Below are positions 10,421 through 23,759 of a stretch of DNA of 64,000 nt, in pieces. Under the pieces are notes generated by a model, which was given only the letters and a program-made list of their open reading frames with translations, ran no database searches and was not told the origin of the DNA. The translations under genes were made by a program, and so were the position numbers. Positions within the stretch are counted from its first letter, which is position 1, and every line of letters starts with the position of its first letter. The stretch is from Shewanella woodyi ATCC 51908 (GTDB taxonomy: Bacteria > Pseudomonadota > Gammaproteobacteria > Enterobacterales > Shewanellaceae). The stretch covers positions 5,642,001 through 5,706,000 of the forward strand of contig NC_010506.1 of NCBI RefSeq assembly GCF_000019525.1, written 5' to 3'.

Positions 10421-11110
10421 CTATTTACCGCGAGGCTTACGCTTCGGCTGCTGTTTCGGCTCTTCGTGTGCAGGTAGCACGCCGTCTAGAACTTCACCTT
10501 TGAAGACCCAAACTTTGACGCCAATCACACCGTATTGAGTGTGACTTTCTGCAGTCGAATAGTCGATATCAGCACGCAGTGTATGCAAAGGTACACGACC
10601 TTCACGATACCACTCAGAACGCGCAATCTCAGCACCGCCTAGACGGCCGCTAACTTCAACTTTGATACCTTTAGCACCAAGACGCATTGCATTTTGTACT
10701 GCGCGCTTCATAGCACGACGGAACATAACACGACGCTCTAGCTGCGAAGCGATGCCTTCGGCAACAAGCTTTGCATCTAGCTCAGGCTTACGGATCTCAG
10801 CGATGTTGATTTGAGCTGGAATACCAGTCAGCTTAGCAACTGCGTTGCGTAGCTTTTCAACGTCTTCACCTTTCTTACCAATCACAACACCTGGACGGGC
10901 AGTGTGAATAGTAACGCGAACACTCTTTGCTGGACGCTCGATAACAATCTTAGAGACTGAAGCTTGCTTAAGGTTCTTTTCAAGAAACTTACGCACTTCC
11001 CAGTCACTAGTTAAGTTATTGGCATAGTCTGACTTGTCAGCGTACCAGGTCGAGATCCAAGGCTTAGTGATACCCAGACGGATACCATTAGGATGTACTT
11101 TCTGTCCCAT
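10421..11110 (-). CDS. rpsC: 30S ribosomal protein S3
   Basis: S3 (229 residues) lines the mRNA entry tunnel. It contains a KH domain (about residues 39-107, with [15 protein letters not shown]) and the C-terminal S3 domain with [30 protein letters not shown]. The C-terminus is lysine/arginine/glutamine-rich. It is in the S10 operon. Confidence 0.97.
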   Translation of the reverse strand: MGQKVHPNGIRLGITKPWISTWYADKSDYANNLTSDWEVRKFLEKNLKQASVSKIVIERPAKSVRVTIHTARPGVVIGKKGEDVEKLRNAVAKLTGIPAQINIAEIRKPELDAKLVAEGIASQLERRVMFRRAMKRAVQNAMRLGAKGIKVEVSGRLGGAEIARSEWYREGRVPLHTLRADIDYSTAESHTQYGVIGVKVWVFKGEVLDGVLPAHEEPKQQPKRKPRGK

Positions 11111-11119
11111 TGCTAACTC

Positions 11120-11452
11120 CTAGCGATCTGATACAACCACAGTAATGTGGCTGGTACGCTTGATTATGCGATCAGCACGGCCTTTGGCACGTGGCATGAT
11201 ACGCTTCATAGTTGGACCTTCATCGATCATAATGGCTCCAACTCTTAGCTCGTCAATGTCAGCACCTTCGTTGTGCTCAGCATTAGCGATTGCAGAGTCC
11301 AGTACTTTTTTAACAAGTACTGCAGCTTTTTTAGGGCTGAAAGTTAGTATTTCGAGAGCCTTAGCAACAGGCAGTCCACGGATTTGATCTGCAACCAAAC
11401 GACACTTTTGAGGCGACGTACGGGCAAAACGATGTTTAGCTAAAACTTCCAT
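11120..11452 (-). CDS. rplV: 50S ribosomal protein L22
   Basis: L22 (110 residues) has a long beta-hairpin that forms part of the exit-tunnel constriction; the hairpin tip lies near [35 protein letters not shown] is the family N-terminal motif. It lies nine bases before rpsC. Confidence 0.97.
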
Positions 11453-11467
11453 CTTATTCCTCCCGTA

Positions 11468-12585
<1,118 letters not shown>

Positions 12586-12601
12586 GATAATTCTCCTTTG
12601 C

Positions 12602-12901
12602 TTACTCAGCGCCGACGAAATCGATTTCAGCACCGGCAGCTAGAGTAACATAGGCCTTTTTCCAATCTACACGACGACCCATACGGGCACCGGTACGCTT
12701 GGTCTTACCTTTGTTAACTAGAGTGCGAACTGAATCAACTTCAACTTCGAACAATTGAGCTACTGCAGCCTTAATTTCAGCTTTAGTTGCGTCGATAGCT
12801 ACACGGAAAACTACCGTGTTGTCATTTTCTGCACAAACAGTACTCTTTTCAGAGATATGTGGTGCAAGAATAACTTTTAGCAAACGTTCTTGGCTTATCA
12901 T
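12602..12901 (-). CDS. rplW: 50S ribosomal protein L23
   Basis: L23 (99 residues) surrounds the exit tunnel and is the docking site for trigger factor and [19 protein letters not shown] and the hairpin [22 protein letters not shown] are family marks. It overlaps the end of rplD by four bases, so translation is likely coupled. Confidence 0.97.
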   Translation of the reverse strand: MISQERLLKVILAPHISEKSTVCAENDNTVVFRVAIDATKAEIKAAVAQLFEVEVDSVRTLVNKGKTKRTGARMGRRVDWKKAYVTLAAGAEIDFVGAE

Positions 12902-13503
12902 CCCAGCATCTCCTCGATTTGCTTAACAGCATCGGCAGTTACTAGTACTTTGTTGAACGCGATTAGACTTACTGGATCGATACCAGCTACGTCACGTACG
13001 TCAACTTTGTACAAGTTGCGAGCAGCCAAGAACAAGTTCTCGTCAATTTCTGGAGTAACAATCAACACGTCTTCCAGGTTCATTTCAGCCAGTTTAGCTT
13101 TAAGCTCTTTAGTTTTAGGAGCTTCAACACCAAACGACTCAACCACGATTAGACGGTCTTGACGTACCAACTCAGAGAAAATGCTTTTCAGCGCTCCGCG
13201 GTACATCTTCTTGTTTACTTTTTGGCTGTGATCTTGAGCTTTAGCAGCGAATGTTACGCCACCGCCACGCCAGATTGGGCCTTTAACAGTACCAGCACGT
13301 GCACGGCCAGTACCTTTTTGGCGCCATGGCTTTTTGCCAGAACCAACAACTTCTGCGCGAGTCTTTTGAGCACGAGTGCCCTGACGCGCGTTTGCAGCGT
13401 ATGCTACAACTACCTGATGAACCAGTGCTTCATTAAAGTCACGGCCGAAGGTAGTTTCGGAAACTTCAAGAGCACTTTGTGCGTCTTTCAATACCAATTC
13501 CAT
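12898..13503 (-). CDS. rplD: 50S ribosomal protein L4
   Basis: L4 (201 residues) has a globular domain and an extended loop reaching the exit tunnel ([30 protein letters not shown], about residues 41-70). In E. coli it also represses the S10 operon, by NusA-dependent termination in the leader and by blocking translation. The leader here (14495-14661) carries a matching hairpin with a U tract, so the autogenous loop is probably conserved. Confidence 0.97.
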   Translation of the reverse strand: MELVLKDAQSALEVSETTFGRDFNEALVHQVVVAYAANARQGTRAQKTRAEVVGSGKKPWRQKGTGRARAGTVKGPIWRGGGVTFAAKAQDHSQKVNKKMYRGALKSIFSELVRQDRLIVVESFGVEAPKTKELKAKLAEMNLEDVLIVTPEIDENLFLAARNLYKVDVRDVAGIDPVSLIAFNKVLVTADAVKQIEEMLG

Positions 13504-13519
13504 TACTATCTCCTCAGAC

Positions 13520-14158
13520 CTAAGCTTTAACGGCAGGCTTGATGATCAGGTTGCCATTTGTGGCTCCCGGAACAGCACCCTTAACCAATAGCAAGTTACG
13601 CTCTGCATCTACACGTACAACGTCTAGATTCTGAGTGGTAACACGCTCTGCACCCATGTGGCCTGACATTTTCTTACCTTTGAAAACGCGACCAGGTGTT
13701 TGGTTTTGACCGATAGAACCGTTGGATCTATGTGCCAGTGAGTTACCGTGTGTCATATCTTGTGCATGGAAGTTCCAACGCTTAATACCGCCTTGGAAAC
13801 CTTTACCTTTAGATTGACCTGTAACATCAACTTTCGCTACGTCAGCGAAGATATCAACATTTAGCTCAGCACCAACTTCAATGCCTTCGCCTTCATCATC
13901 TGCCAAACGAACTTCCCACAAACCACGACCGGCTTCAACGCCCGCCTTAGCAAAGTGACCAGCTTCTGGCTTAGTGATGCGATTAGCTTTTTTAGTACCA
14001 GTAGTCACTTGAAGTGCACGGTAACCGTCAGTCTCTAAGGTTCTCACCTGAGTTACGCGGTTAGCTGCGATTTCAATTACTGTTACTGGGATAGAAGCAC
14101 CATCTTCAGTGAAGATGCGTGTCATACCCACTTTACGACCGATAAGACCGATAGCCAT
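13520..14158 (-). CDS. rplC: 50S ribosomal protein L3
   Basis: L3 (212 residues) is an assembly initiator whose extension reaches towards the peptidyl transferase centre. [39 protein letters not shown] contains the central loop, including the glutamine that is methylated in E. coli (by homology). It is second in the S10 operon. Confidence 0.97.
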   Translation of the reverse strand: MAIGLIGRKVGMTRIFTEDGASIPVTVIEIAANRVTQVRTLETDGYRALQVTTGTKKANRITKPEAGHFAKAGVEAGRGLWEVRLADDEGEGIEVGAELNVDIFADVAKVDVTGQSKGKGFQGGIKRWNFHAQDMTHGNSLAHRSNGSIGQNQTPGRVFKGKKMSGHMGAERVTTQNLDVVRVDAERNLLLVKGAVPGATNGNLIIKPAVKA

Positions 14159-14182
14159 CTCTCAAACCTCTTCTAAGCTCAA

Positions 14183-14661
<479 letters not shown>

Positions 14662-14667
14662 GGGGCT

Positions 14668-14695
14668 ATTATACTGATTTCTATTACCAGATCAA
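14668..14695 (-). promoter_or_regulatory. S10 operon promoter
   Basis: On the minus strand the -35 is TTGATC (14690-14695), the spacer 16 bases and the -10 a perfect TATAAT (14668-14673). The predicted start is near 14661. A second perfect TATAAT lies upstream at 14750-14755 with only a weak -35 (CTGGTA), so a minor upstream start is possible. Confidence 0.85.
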
Positions 14696-14850
14696 CCCCG
14701 TTGTTTGAATTAACAACAAGTGTCATTAACTCACTATTTAGCTGGCGGCATTATACGAGTATTTACTGAATATACCAGCTTGTTTTTATTTATTTTTACG
14801 CATTCGTCTTCTCTACACATAAATAGTTCAGACATATAATTTAGGCATAA

Positions 14851-14876
14851 AAAAAGGAAGCCGAAGCTTCCTTTTT
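14851..14876 (-). terminator. str operon terminator (after tufA)
   Basis: An 11-bp stem (14851-14861 with 14866-14876) with a UUCG-type tetraloop on the minus strand is followed by a T run. The same stem and flank recur after tufB (31602-31627), so the duplicated tuf unit includes its terminator. Confidence 0.95.
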
Positions 14877-14901
14877 GGATGTTTAGTAAAGAGTATCGCG
14901 A

Positions 14902-16086
14902 TTAAGCGATGATCTTAGCTACAACACCAGCACCAACTGTACGACCACCTTCACGGATTGCGAAGCGTAAACCTTCGTCCATCGCGATTGGGCAGATTAG
15001 CGTTACAGTCATCTGTACGTTATCACCAGGCATTACCATCTCTACGCCTTCTGGCAATTCGATAGTACCGGTTACGTCAGTTGTACGGAAGTAGAACTGT
15101 GGACGGTAGCCTTTGAAGAATGGAGTGTGACGTCCACCTTCTTCTTTAGACAGAACGTAGATCTCTGACTGGAAAGTTGTGTGTGGAGTGATTGAACCTG
15201 GCTGTGCAAGTACTTGACCACGCTCAACGTCTTCACGCTTAGTACCACGTAGAAGAACACCACAGTTCTCACCAGCACGACCTTCGTCAAGAAGCTTACG
15301 GAACATCTCAACACCAGTACAAGTAGTCTTAGTAGTATCTTTGATACCAACGATTTCTACTTCTTCACCAACTTTGATGATACCGCGCTCAACACGACCA
15401 GTTACAACTGTACCACGGCCTGAGATTGAGAAAACATCTTCGATTGGAAGAATGAATGCACCATCAATTGCACGCTCTGGCTCTGGAATGTAAGTATCTA
15501 GTGCTTCTGCAAGCTCAAGAATCTTAGCTTCCCATGCTGCGTCGCCCTCAAGAGCTTTAAGTGCAGAACCTTGGATAACTGGTAGGTCATCACCTGGGAA
15601 TTCATACTCAGAAAGAAGTTCACGAACTTCCATCTCTACTAGCTCTAGAAGCTCTTCGTCATCAACCATGTCACACTTGTTCATGAATACGATGATGAAA
15701 GGTACGCCAACCTGACGAGAAAGCAGGATGTGCTCACGAGTCTGTGGCATTGGACCATCTGTAGAAGCAACTACTAGGATCGCGCCGTCCATTTGAGCAG
15801 CACCAGTGATCATGTTTTTAACATAATCGGCGTGACCAGGACAATCTACGTGTGCGTAGTGACGTGATGGAGTGTCATATTCGATGTGAGAAGTATTAAT
15901 TGTAATACCGCGCTCACGCTCTTCTGGAGCGTTATCGATCTGTGCGAAGTCACGAGCTTCACCACCGTAAGTCTTAGTCAATACAGCTGAGATAGCTGCT
16001 GTAAGAGTAGTTTTACCATGGTCGACGTGACCAATTGTACCTACGTTTACGTGCGGTTTACTACGTTCAAATTTTTCTTTAGCCAC
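14902..16086 (-). CDS. tufA: elongation factor Tu (copy in the str operon)
   Basis: EF-Tu (394 residues) delivers aminoacyl-tRNA to the ribosome in its GTP form. G motifs are GHVDHGKT (residues 19-26), DCPGHADY (81-88) and NKCD (about 136-139); domains 2 and 3 follow. It is the last gene of the str operon, 84 bases after fusA with a small hairpin (16111-16131) in the gap. The protein differs from the second copy at 31653-32837 at only a few positions: S/N at 9, S/T near 73 and a short patch near 180. Confidence 0.98.
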   Translation of the reverse strand: MAKEKFERSKPHVNVGTIGHVDHGKTTLTAAISAVLTKTYGGEARDFAQIDNAPEERERGITINTSHIEYDTPSRHYAHVDCPGHADYVKNMITGAAQMDGAILVVASTDGPMPQTREHILLSRQVGVPFIIVFMNKCDMVDDEELLELVEMEVRELLSEYEFPGDDLPVIQGSALKALEGDAAWEAKILELAEALDTYIPEPERAIDGAFILPIEDVFSISGRGTVVTGRVERGIIKVGEEVEIVGIKDTTKTTCTGVEMFRKLLDEGRAGENCGVLLRGTKREDVERGQVLAQPGSITPHTTFQSEIYVLSKEEGGRHTPFFKGYRPQFYFRTTDVTGTIELPEGVEMVMPGDNVQMTVTLICPIAMDEGLRFAIREGGRTVGAGVVAKIIA

Positions 16087-16170
16087 GATATATTCCTTTC
16101 TTTTCAGAAATGCTCGGCTTATAACCGAGCAATAGCAATTAATTTATTTACAGTTATGAAGTCCGGGCTA

Positions 16171-18267
16171 TTAGCCTCGTGCTTCCATAACCGCTTTTGC
16201 AATGTTCTGCGGTGCGTCAGAGTACTTCAAAAACTCCATTGAGTAAGAAGCACGTCCCTGAGTTGCACTGCGCAAATCAGTTGCATATCCAAACATTTCA
16301 GATAGAGGTACTGTAGCGTGAACAAGTTTGACGCCGGCAATGCCGTCATCCATACCTTCGATCAAGCCACGACGACGGTTCAAGTCTCCGACCACATCAC
16401 CCATATAATCTTCAGGCGTTGTGACTTCAACTTTCATGCAAGGTTCTAATAGTACAGGATCAGCTTCTAAAGCGCCCTTCTTAAAGCCCATTGAACCTGC
16501 AACCTTGAAGGCCATTTCGTTCGAGTCCACATCATGATATGAACCATCAAACAAAGTAACTTTCACATCCAAAAGAGGGAAGCCAGCGATAACGCCACTC
16601 TTCATCTGCTCTTGAATACCTTTATCAACTGCTGGGATGTATTCTTTTGGAACAGCACCACCAACAATCTCGTTGGCAAATTCGTACCCAAAGCCCTCTT
16701 CTTGAGGCTCTAGTTTCAACCAAACATGACCGAATTGACCCCGACCACCTGATTGACGAACAAATTTACCTTCGACTTCTACACTTGAGCGAATAGTTTC
16801 ACGATAAGCGACTTGTGGTTTACCTACGTTACACTCAACACTAAATTCACGACGCATACGGTCGACAATAATATCAAGGTGTAACTCACCCATACCCGAG
16901 ATCAGTGTTTGACCAGATTCTGGATCTGTTTCAACACGGAAAGAGGGATCTTCAGCTGCAAGTTTTTGCAACGCAATACCCATCTTCTGCTCATCGGCTT
17001 GAGATCTTGGTTCAACGGCTATCGTAATAACAGGCTCAGGGAAATCCATACGCTCTAAGATGACTTTACGACTCATGTCACAAAGCGTATCACCTGTAGT
17101 TACGTCCTTAAGACCAATAGCTGCCGCGATGTCACCAGCGCGAACCTCTTTAATCTCTTGGCGGTCATTAGCGTGCATCTGCACCATACGACCTATGCGT
17201 TCCCGCTTTTCTTTAACTGAATTGTAAACAGCAGCCCCGGTCTCCAATACACCCGAATAAACGCGCATAAAGGTTAACGTACCGACAAATGGGTCTGTTG
17301 CAATTTTAAATGCCAACGCAGCAAAAGGAGCTTCATCGTCCGCTGGACACAAAACTTCTTCCTCTTTCTCATTGACGCCACGGATTGCGTGGACCTCAAT
17401 AGGAGATGGCAAGTAATCAACAACAGCATCGAGTACCGCTTGCACACCTTTGTTCTTAAATGCAGAACCACAAGTAGCAAGGACTATCTCGTTAGCTAGA
17501 GTACGTTGACGCAATGCAAGCTTGATCTCTTCTTCTGATAGCTCACCTTCTTCAAGGTATTTATCCATCAGATCTTCAGAGGCTTCAGCTGCAGCTTCAA
17601 CGAGATATTCACGCATTTCAGCCGCTTTATCAGCAAGCTCAGCAGGAATATCTTCATAGACGAATGTCGCACCTTGATCAGCTTCAGACCAGTTAATAGC
17701 CTTCATCTTGATAAGGTCGATAACGCCTTTGAAATTCTCTTCTGCACCAATATTCATTTGAATAGGTACACAAGTTGCTCCCAGACGGTTACGGATCTGC
17801 GAAATCACACTGTCAAAATCAGCACCAGCACGATCCATCTTATTGACGAATACGATGCGAGGAACATGATACTTATCAGCCTGACGCCAAACAGTCTCAG
17901 ATTGTGGTTCAACACCGGACGAACCACAGAAAACAACTACAGCACCATCAAGTACACGCAGCGAACGTTCAACTTCAATTGTGAAGTCAACGTGACCTGG
18001 AGTATCGATGATGTTGATACGGTGCTCAGAATATTGAGCCTCCATACCACGCCAGAAAGTGGTTGTCGCAGCTGAGGTGATAGTAATACCACGCTCCTGC
18101 TCCTGTTCCATCCAATCCATGGTGGCAGCACCATCATGAACTTCACCGATCTTATGAGACATACCGGTATAGAACAGAACACGTTCTGTCGTTGTGGTTT
18201 TTCCTGCGTCAACATGAGCACAGATACCGATATTTCGGTAGCGCTCAATCGGAGTTGTACGAGCCAC
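16171..18267 (-). CDS. fusA: elongation factor G
   Basis: EF-G (698 residues) catalyses GTP-driven translocation and, with RRF, ribosome recycling. G motifs are AHVDAGKTT (residues 17-25), DTPGHVDF (88-95) and NKMD (142-145). Domains II-V follow, with [14 protein letters not shown] in domain III and the domain IV segment [12 protein letters not shown]. It is third in the str operon, 75 bases after rpsG, with an 11-bp hairpin in between. Confidence 0.98.
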   Translation of the reverse strand: MARTTPIERYRNIGICAHVDAGKTTTTERVLFYTGMSHKIGEVHDGAATMDWMEQEQERGITITSAATTTFWRGMEAQYSEHRINIIDTPGHVDFTIEVERSLRVLDGAVVVFCGSSGVEPQSETVWRQADKYHVPRIVFVNKMDRAGADFDSVISQIRNRLGATCVPIQMNIGAEENFKGVIDLIKMKAINWSEADQGATFVYEDIPAELADKAAEMREYLVEAAAEASEDLMDKYLEEGELSEEEIKLALRQRTLANEIVLATCGSAFKNKGVQAVLDAVVDYLPSPIEVHAIRGVNEKEEEVLCPADDEAPFAALAFKIATDPFVGTLTFMRVYSGVLETGAAVYNSVKEKRERIGRMVQMHANDRQEIKEVRAGDIAAAIGLKDVTTGDTLCDMSRKVILERMDFPEPVITIAVEPRSQADEQKMGIALQKLAAEDPSFRVETDPESGQTLISGMGELHLDIIVDRMRREFSVECNVGKPQVAYRETIRSSVEVEGKFVRQSGGRGQFGHVWLKLEPQEEGFGYEFANEIVGGAVPKEYIPAVDKGIQEQMKSGVIAGFPLLDVKVTLFDGSYHDVDSNEMAFKVAGSMGFKKGALEADPVLLEPCMKVEVTTPEDYMGDVVGDLNRRRGLIEGMDDGIAGVKLVHATVPLSEMFGYATDLRSATQGRASYSMEFLKYSDAPQNIAKAVMEARG

Positions 18268-18312
18268 GTTTAAACCCTCTTAACTAAGGCAAACGCCTTA
18301 GAGATGTAGAAT

Positions 18313-18338
18313 ATGGAGCTGGCTATTGCCAGCTCCAT
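18313..18338 (-). repeat. intercistronic hairpin rpsG-fusA
   Basis: A perfect 11-bp inverted repeat (18313-18323 with 18328-18338; loop AATA on the minus strand) lies in the gap between rpsG and fusA. No U run follows, so it is unlikely to terminate. An mRNA processing or stability element is more plausible. Confidence 0.7.
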
Positions 18339-18342
18339 CAGA

Positions 18343-18813
18343 TTACCAGCGGTAATGAGCAAACGCTTTGTTTGCTTCTGCCATACGATGCACGTCTTCG
18401 CGCTTCTTAACAGCAGTACCTTTGTTTTCTGAAGCGTCTAGCAATTCACCGGCTAGACGTAGAGCCATAGATTTTTCACCACGCTTACGTGCAGCTTCAA
18501 CCAACCAACGCATACCCAACGCGTTACGACGAACTGGGCGTACTTCACATGGTACCTGGTAAGTAGAACCACCAACACGACGAGATTTAACCTCAACTGA
18601 TGGGCGAACGTTTTCCAGGGCTGCTTCAAGGATCACTAGATGATCTTCGCTTTTCTTTTCAGCGACAGTATCAAGTGCCTTGTAAATAATCTTTTCTGCA
18701 GTCGACTTTTTGCCGTCCTGCATAATGACGTTGATGAACTTAGCCAACAACTCACTATTAAACTTTGGATCTGGTAGGATTTTACGTTGTCCTACAACGC
18801 GACGTCTTGGCAT
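18343..18813 (-). CDS. rpsG: 30S ribosomal protein S7
   Basis: S7 (156 residues) nucleates assembly of the 30S head and lines the E site. [18 protein letters not shown] and the beta-hairpin [32 protein letters not shown] (about residues 81-112) are family features. In E. coli S7 represses its operon at the rpsL-rpsG gap. The equivalent gap here is 80 bases. Confidence 0.97.
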   Translation of the reverse strand: MPRRRVVGQRKILPDPKFNSELLAKFINVIMQDGKKSTAEKIIYKALDTVAEKKSEDHLVILEAALENVRPSVEVKSRRVGGSTYQVPCEVRPVRRNALGMRWLVEAARKRGEKSMALRLAGELLDASENKGTAVKKREDVHRMAEANKAFAHYRW

Positions 18814-18893
18814 AACAATTTCTCCGTATGCTTCAGGGACCCCAAAACTGGAATCTCAATATTATCTAGCTTGGCCTTACTTAACGGAAAACG

Positions 18894-19316
<423 letters not shown>

Positions 19317-19321
19317 CTATA

Positions 19322-19337
19322 TCCCACAGGTGTGGGA
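19322..19337 (-). repeat. hairpin at the 5' end of the str mRNA
   Basis: The palindrome TCCCACACCTGTGGGA on the minus strand begins at the predicted transcription start (-10 ends at 19344). The str messenger would therefore open with a GC-rich stem, which could shield the 5' end from decay enzymes. The position is a prediction. Confidence 0.6.
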
Positions 19338-19343
19338 CGCGAA

Positions 19344-19372
19344 ATTTTAGAAAGGTAATGCTCATCTGTCAA
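19344..19372 (-). promoter_or_regulatory. str operon promoter
   Basis: A perfect -35 TTGACA (19367-19372), a 17-base spacer and -10 TAAAAT (19344-19349) read on the minus strand towards rpsL. This is the best sigma-70 match seen in the ribosomal protein part of the window. Confidence 0.9.
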
Positions 19373-19404
19373 GAAATAGACAAGTTTTAACCAATATAAA
19401 GTAA

Positions 19405-19431
19405 AAAAAAGGCGCTAAACGCGCCTTTTTT
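19405..19431 (-). terminator. rpoBC terminator (after rpoC)
   Basis: The stem 19405-19415 with 19421-19431 (GGCGC/GCGCC core flanked by A and T runs) lies about 30 bases after the rpoC stop codon and just ahead of the str promoter. Confidence 0.92.
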
Positions 19432-19459
19432 ACAATCTATTTACTTTTGAAGTACTAAA

Positions 19460-22400
19460 TTAATCAGAACTTCCAGCTAGATTGAGTAGATCGGCAAGGT
19501 TCTGCTCTGCTTCACTCGCGCTAATAACTGGTGCTGCTTCGGTATCTGTACCTGTTGCAGTTTCAGCGTTACGCTTCTGATGGTATGAGTAACCCGTACC
19601 AGCAGGGATCAGACGACCCACGATCACGTTCTCTTTAAGACCGCGTAGCTTATCACTCTTACCGCCTACTGCCGCTTCTGTCAGTACGCGTGTGGTTTCC
19701 TGGAACGATGCTGCTGAGATAAATGACTCAGTAGCTAGAGACGCCTTGGTAATACCAAGAAGCTCACGCTCGAAGGTTGCTGGCTGCTTACCTTGTGCTT
19801 CAAGTTCGCGGTTAGCGATCTTCACACGTGATACTTCAGCTTGCTCACCTGCTAGGAACTCACTGTCACCTGCGTTGGTGATCTCACACTTACGCAGCAT
19901 TTGACGAATGATAACTTCGATGTGCTTATCGTTAATCTTTACGCCCTGTAGACGGTATACGTCCTGAACTTCATTAACGATGTAGTTAGCTACTTTATGA
20001 ATACCACGTAGACGTAGAATATCATGTGCAGCTTCAGCACCATCAGCAATAACCTCACCACGTTCGACTTTCTCACCTTCGAACACGTTTAGGTTACGCC
20101 ACTTAGGGATCATCTCTTCATAGTGATCACCACCATCAGCTGGTGTGATAACTAGACGACGTTTACCCTTAGTCTCTTTACCGAACGAGATTGTACCTGA
20201 GTGCTCAGCAAGAATTGCAGGCTCTTTAGGCTTACGCGCTTCAAACAAGTCGGCTACGCGAGGTAGACCACCGGTAATATCACGAGTCTTAGACGATTCT
20301 TGTGGAATACGCGCTAGCGCGTCACCAACGTTAATTGGTGCGTTATCGTCTTGAGCAACAATCGCGTTACCAGGTAAGAAGTATTGCGCAGGAACTTCAG
20401 TTCCAGGGATCATCAGATCGTTGCCATCGGCACCGATTAGACAGATCGCAGGACGCATCTCTTTACCCGCACTTGGGCGTTGACCCACTTCCATTACCAC
20501 GATAGAAGATAGACCAGTTAGCTCATCTGTTTGACGTGTCATAGTGACACCTTCAATCATATCAACGAACTTGATACTACCTGCTACTTCAGAAACGATT
20601 GGGTGAGTATGCGGATCCCAGTTAGCGATAATTTCGCCAGCTGCAACAGCATCATCTTCCAACTTCTCAAGTACAGTACCGTAAGGAACCTTATAACGCT
20701 CTTTCTCACGACCAAGCTCATCGATAATCGCAAGCTCTGAAGAACGAGAAACGATAACCAACTTGCCTACGCTGTTTGTAACGTACTTAGCATTGTGCAG
20801 CTTAAGAGTACCAAGGTTCTTAACTTGAACATTGTTCTCAGCTGACGCTCGAGATGCAGCACCACCAATGTGGAAGGTACGCATCGTAAGCTGTGTACCA
20901 GGCTCACCAATTGACTGAGCAGCAACAACACCAATAGCTTCACCTTGGTTGATGATATGGCCACGAGCCAAGTCACGACCGTAACAGGCAGCACACACAC
21001 CGAAGTCTGTATCACAGCTAATTACTGAGCGAACGATCATCTCATCGATAGAGTTCTCTTCGACGATGTCACACCATGCTTCGTCAAGCAGTGTATTGCG
21101 TGGCACAAGTACTTCTTCAGTACCAGGCTTAAGTACATCTTGAGCAACAACACGACCAAGAACGCGTTCACGTAACGGCTCAACAACATCACCACCTTCA
21201 ATAAGTGGTTTCATTGTCAGACCTTCGAACGTGCCACAATCTTCTTCGATGACAACTAAATCTTGTGCAACGTCTACTAAACGACGAGTTAGGTAACCAG
21301 AGTTAGCCGTCTTAAGTGCCGTATCCGCTAGACCCTTACGAGCACCGTGAGTAGAGATAAAGTATTGAGATACGTTCAGACCTTCACGGAAGTTAGCTGT
21401 GATCGGAGTCTCGATGATAGAGCCATCCGGCTTAGCCATCAGACCACGCATACCCGCCAACTGACGAATCTGTGCAGCACTACCACGAGCGCCCGAGTCA
21501 GCCATCATATAGATGCTGTTAAACGACTCTTGCTCTTCCTCTTCACCATCACGGTTAATCACTGTCTCTGAAGACAGGTTAGCCATCATCGCTTTAGAAA
21601 CTTTCTCGTTCGCACTTGCCCAGATATCGATGACCTTGTTGTAACGCTCACCAGCTGTTACTAGACCTGATTGGAACTGCTCTTGAATTTCAAGAACTTC
21701 CGCTTCAGCGTCAGCAACTAGCGTGTACTTCTCATCTGGAATAACCATATCGTTGATACCTACAGAGGCACCCGACACAGTTGCATAGTGGAAACCGGCA
21801 TACATCAATTGGTCAGCAAAGATAACAGTATCTTTAAGACCTAGTTGACGATAACAAGTGTTCAATAGCTTAGAGATCTGCTTCTTACCCATGTTCTGGT
21901 TAACCAGATCATAAGATAGACCTTTCGGCAAAATGCGAGAAAGCAGTGCACGACCAACCGTAGTATCAACGATACGACGTGATTCAGTGCGCTCACCGTT
22001 CTCAGCAATTTGAGTCTCTGTTACACGTACTTTAATGCGAGCATGGATAGCAGCAACTTTAGTACGGTAAGCCTTCTCGACTTCGTCGATAGACTCAAAC
22101 GCCATACCTTCACCTTTACCGTTTACACATTCACGGCTGGTGTAGTACAGACCCAATACAACGTCCTGTGACGGTGTGATAACCGGCTCACCGTTTGCTG
22201 GTGATAGGATGTTGTTGGTAGACATCATAAGCGAACGTGCTTCTAGCTGAGCTTCCAGCGTTAGCGGCACGTGAACAGCCATTTGGTCACCATCGAAGTC
22301 GGCGTTGTATGCCGCACAAACCAAAGGATGAAGCTGAATTGCTTTACCTTCAATCAATACTGGCTCAAATGCCTGGATACCTAGTCTGTGCAGCGTTGGT

Positions 22401-23677
22401 GCACGGTTAAGCATCACTGGGTGTTCACGAATCACATCATCTAGAACATCCCAAACTTCAGGAACTTCACGCTCTACCATCTTCTTAGCAGCTTTGATCG
22501 TAGTCGCTAAACCACGGCCTTCTAGCTTGCCATAGATGAAAGGCTTAAATAGCTCAAGTGCCATCTTCTTAGGAAGACCACACTGATGTAAGCGAAGTGT
22601 TGGACCTACGGTAATTACCGAACGACCAGAGTAATCCACACGCTTACCTAGTAGGTTCTGACGGAAACGACCTTGCTTACCTTTGATCATATCGGCCAAA
22701 GATTTAAGCGGACGCTTGTTAGAACCCGTAATAGCACGACCACGACGACCGTTATCTAGCAGGGCATCAACAGACTCTTGCAACATACGCTTTTCGTTAC
22801 GTACGATGATGTCTGGAGCAGCTAGGTCTAACAGACGCTTTAGACGATTGTTACGGTTGATCACACGACGGTAAAGGTCGTTAAGATCAGAGGTAGCAAA
22901 ACGTCCGCCGTCTAGTGGTACTAGAGGACGTAGATCTGGTGGCAGAACCGGTAGCACTTTAAGGATCATCCACTCAGGCTTGTTACCTGACTGGAAGAAT
23001 GCCTCAATAAGCTTAAGACGCTTAGTGATCTTCTTACGACGAGTCTCAGAGTTAATTGATGGCAACTCTTCGCGCATCATATCAATCTCTTTTTCAAGAT
23101 CGATAGCACGTAGCAATTCTAGAACTGCTTCAGCACCCATCTTAGCTTCAAACTCATCACCGTACTCTTCCAATGCATCCAGATAGTTTTCTTCTGTTAG
23201 CATTTGGCCACGTTCAAGACTGGTCATGCCAGGCTCGATTACAACGAAAGATTCGAAGTAAAGTACACGTTCAATATCACGAAGTGTCATGTCTAGCATC
23301 AAACCGATACGAGACGGAAGCGACTTCAAGAACCAAATGTGTGCAACTGGGCTAGCGAGATCGATGTGACCCATACGCTCACGACGTACTTTAGTCTGTG
23401 TAACTTCAACGCCACACTTTTCACAGATCACACCACGGTGCTTAAGACGTTTATACTTACCGCATAAACATTCGTAATCTTTTACTGGACCAAAAATACG
23501 CGCACAGAATAAGCCTTCACGCTCAGGCTTAAAGGTACGGTAGTTAATGGTTTCTGGCTTCTTAACTTCACCAAATGACCAAGAGCGGATTAGATCTGGC
23601 GACGCTAGTCCGATCTTAATGCCGTTAAACTCTTCGGTCTTGCTTTGCTGTTTCAGAAACTTTAATAAGTCTTTCAC
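19460..23677 (-). CDS. rpoC: RNA polymerase subunit beta'
   Basis: Beta' (1405 residues) carries the catalytic centre. The N-terminal zinc site [20 protein letters not shown] (residues 70-89), the active-site motif [12 protein letters not shown] (about 458-469, three Mg-binding aspartates) and the bridge/trigger-helix region with [19 protein letters not shown] (about 921-939) are all present. The second zinc site includes [15 protein letters not shown]. It is co-transcribed with rpoB, 81 bases apart with two hairpins between. Confidence 0.98.
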   Translation of the reverse strand: MKDLLKFLKQQSKTEEFNGIKIGLASPDLIRSWSFGEVKKPETINYRTFKPEREGLFCARIFGPVKDYECLCGKYKRLKHRGVICEKCGVEVTQTKVRRERMGHIDLASPVAHIWFLKSLPSRIGLMLDMTLRDIERVLYFESFVVIEPGMTSLERGQMLTEENYLDALEEYGDEFEAKMGAEAVLELLRAIDLEKEIDMMREELPSINSETRRKKITKRLKLIEAFFQSGNKPEWMILKVLPVLPPDLRPLVPLDGGRFATSDLNDLYRRVINRNNRLKRLLDLAAPDIIVRNEKRMLQESVDALLDNGRRGRAITGSNKRPLKSLADMIKGKQGRFRQNLLGKRVDYSGRSVITVGPTLRLHQCGLPKKMALELFKPFIYGKLEGRGLATTIKAAKKMVEREVPEVWDVLDDVIREHPVMLNRAPTLHRLGIQAFEPVLIEGKAIQLHPLVCAAYNADFDGDQMAVHVPLTLEAQLEARSLMMSTNNILSPANGEPVITPSQDVVLGLYYTSRECVNGKGEGMAFESIDEVEKAYRTKVAAIHARIKVRVTETQIAENGERTESRRIVDTTVGRALLSRILPKGLSYDLVNQNMGKKQISKLLNTCYRQLGLKDTVIFADQLMYAGFHYATVSGASVGINDMVIPDEKYTLVADAEAEVLEIQEQFQSGLVTAGERYNKVIDIWASANEKVSKAMMANLSSETVINRDGEEEEQESFNSIYMMADSGARGSAAQIRQLAGMRGLMAKPDGSIIETPITANFREGLNVSQYFISTHGARKGLADTALKTANSGYLTRRLVDVAQDLVVIEEDCGTFEGLTMKPLIEGGDVVEPLRERVLGRVVAQDVLKPGTEEVLVPRNTLLDEAWCDIVEENSIDEMIVRSVISCDTDFGVCAACYGRDLARGHIINQGEAIGVVAAQSIGEPGTQLTMRTFHIGGAASRASAENNVQVKNLGTLKLHNAKYVTNSVGKLVIVSRSSELAIIDELGREKERYKVPYGTVLEKLEDDAVAAGEIIANWDPHTHPIVSEVAGSIKFVDMIEGVTMTRQTDELTGLSSIVVMEVGQRPSAGKEMRPAICLIGADGNDLMIPGTEVPAQYFLPGNAIVAQDDNAPINVGDALARIPQESSKTRDITGGLPRVADLFEARKPKEPAILAEHSGTISFGKETKGKRRLVITPADGGDHYEEMIPKWRNLNVFEGEKVERGEVIADGAEAAHDILRLRGIHKVANYIVNEVQDVYRLQGVKINDKHIEVIIRQMLRKCEITNAGDSEFLAGEQAEVSRVKIANRELEAQGKQPATFERELLGITKASLATESFISAASFQETTRVLTEAAVGGKSDKLRGLKENVIVGRLIPAGTGYSYHQKRNAETATGTDTEAAPVISASEAEQNLADLLNLAGSSD

Positions 23678-23703
23678 GTTTCTCTCCTGAAGGAGTTAAA
23701 CCG

Positions 23704-23759
23704 GGTGCCCTGCTATTGCAAGGCACCAATTTATTGCCAAACTAGTGTGTCACTAGTTT
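23704..23759 (-). repeat. two hairpins between rpoB and rpoC
   Basis: One stem (23704-23713 with 23718-23727, loop AATA on the minus strand, one G-U) and another (23739-23747 with 23751-23759, nine perfect pairs) fill the gap; the second begins at the rpoB stop codon. Neither has a U tract, which argues for processing or stability roles. Confidence 0.65.
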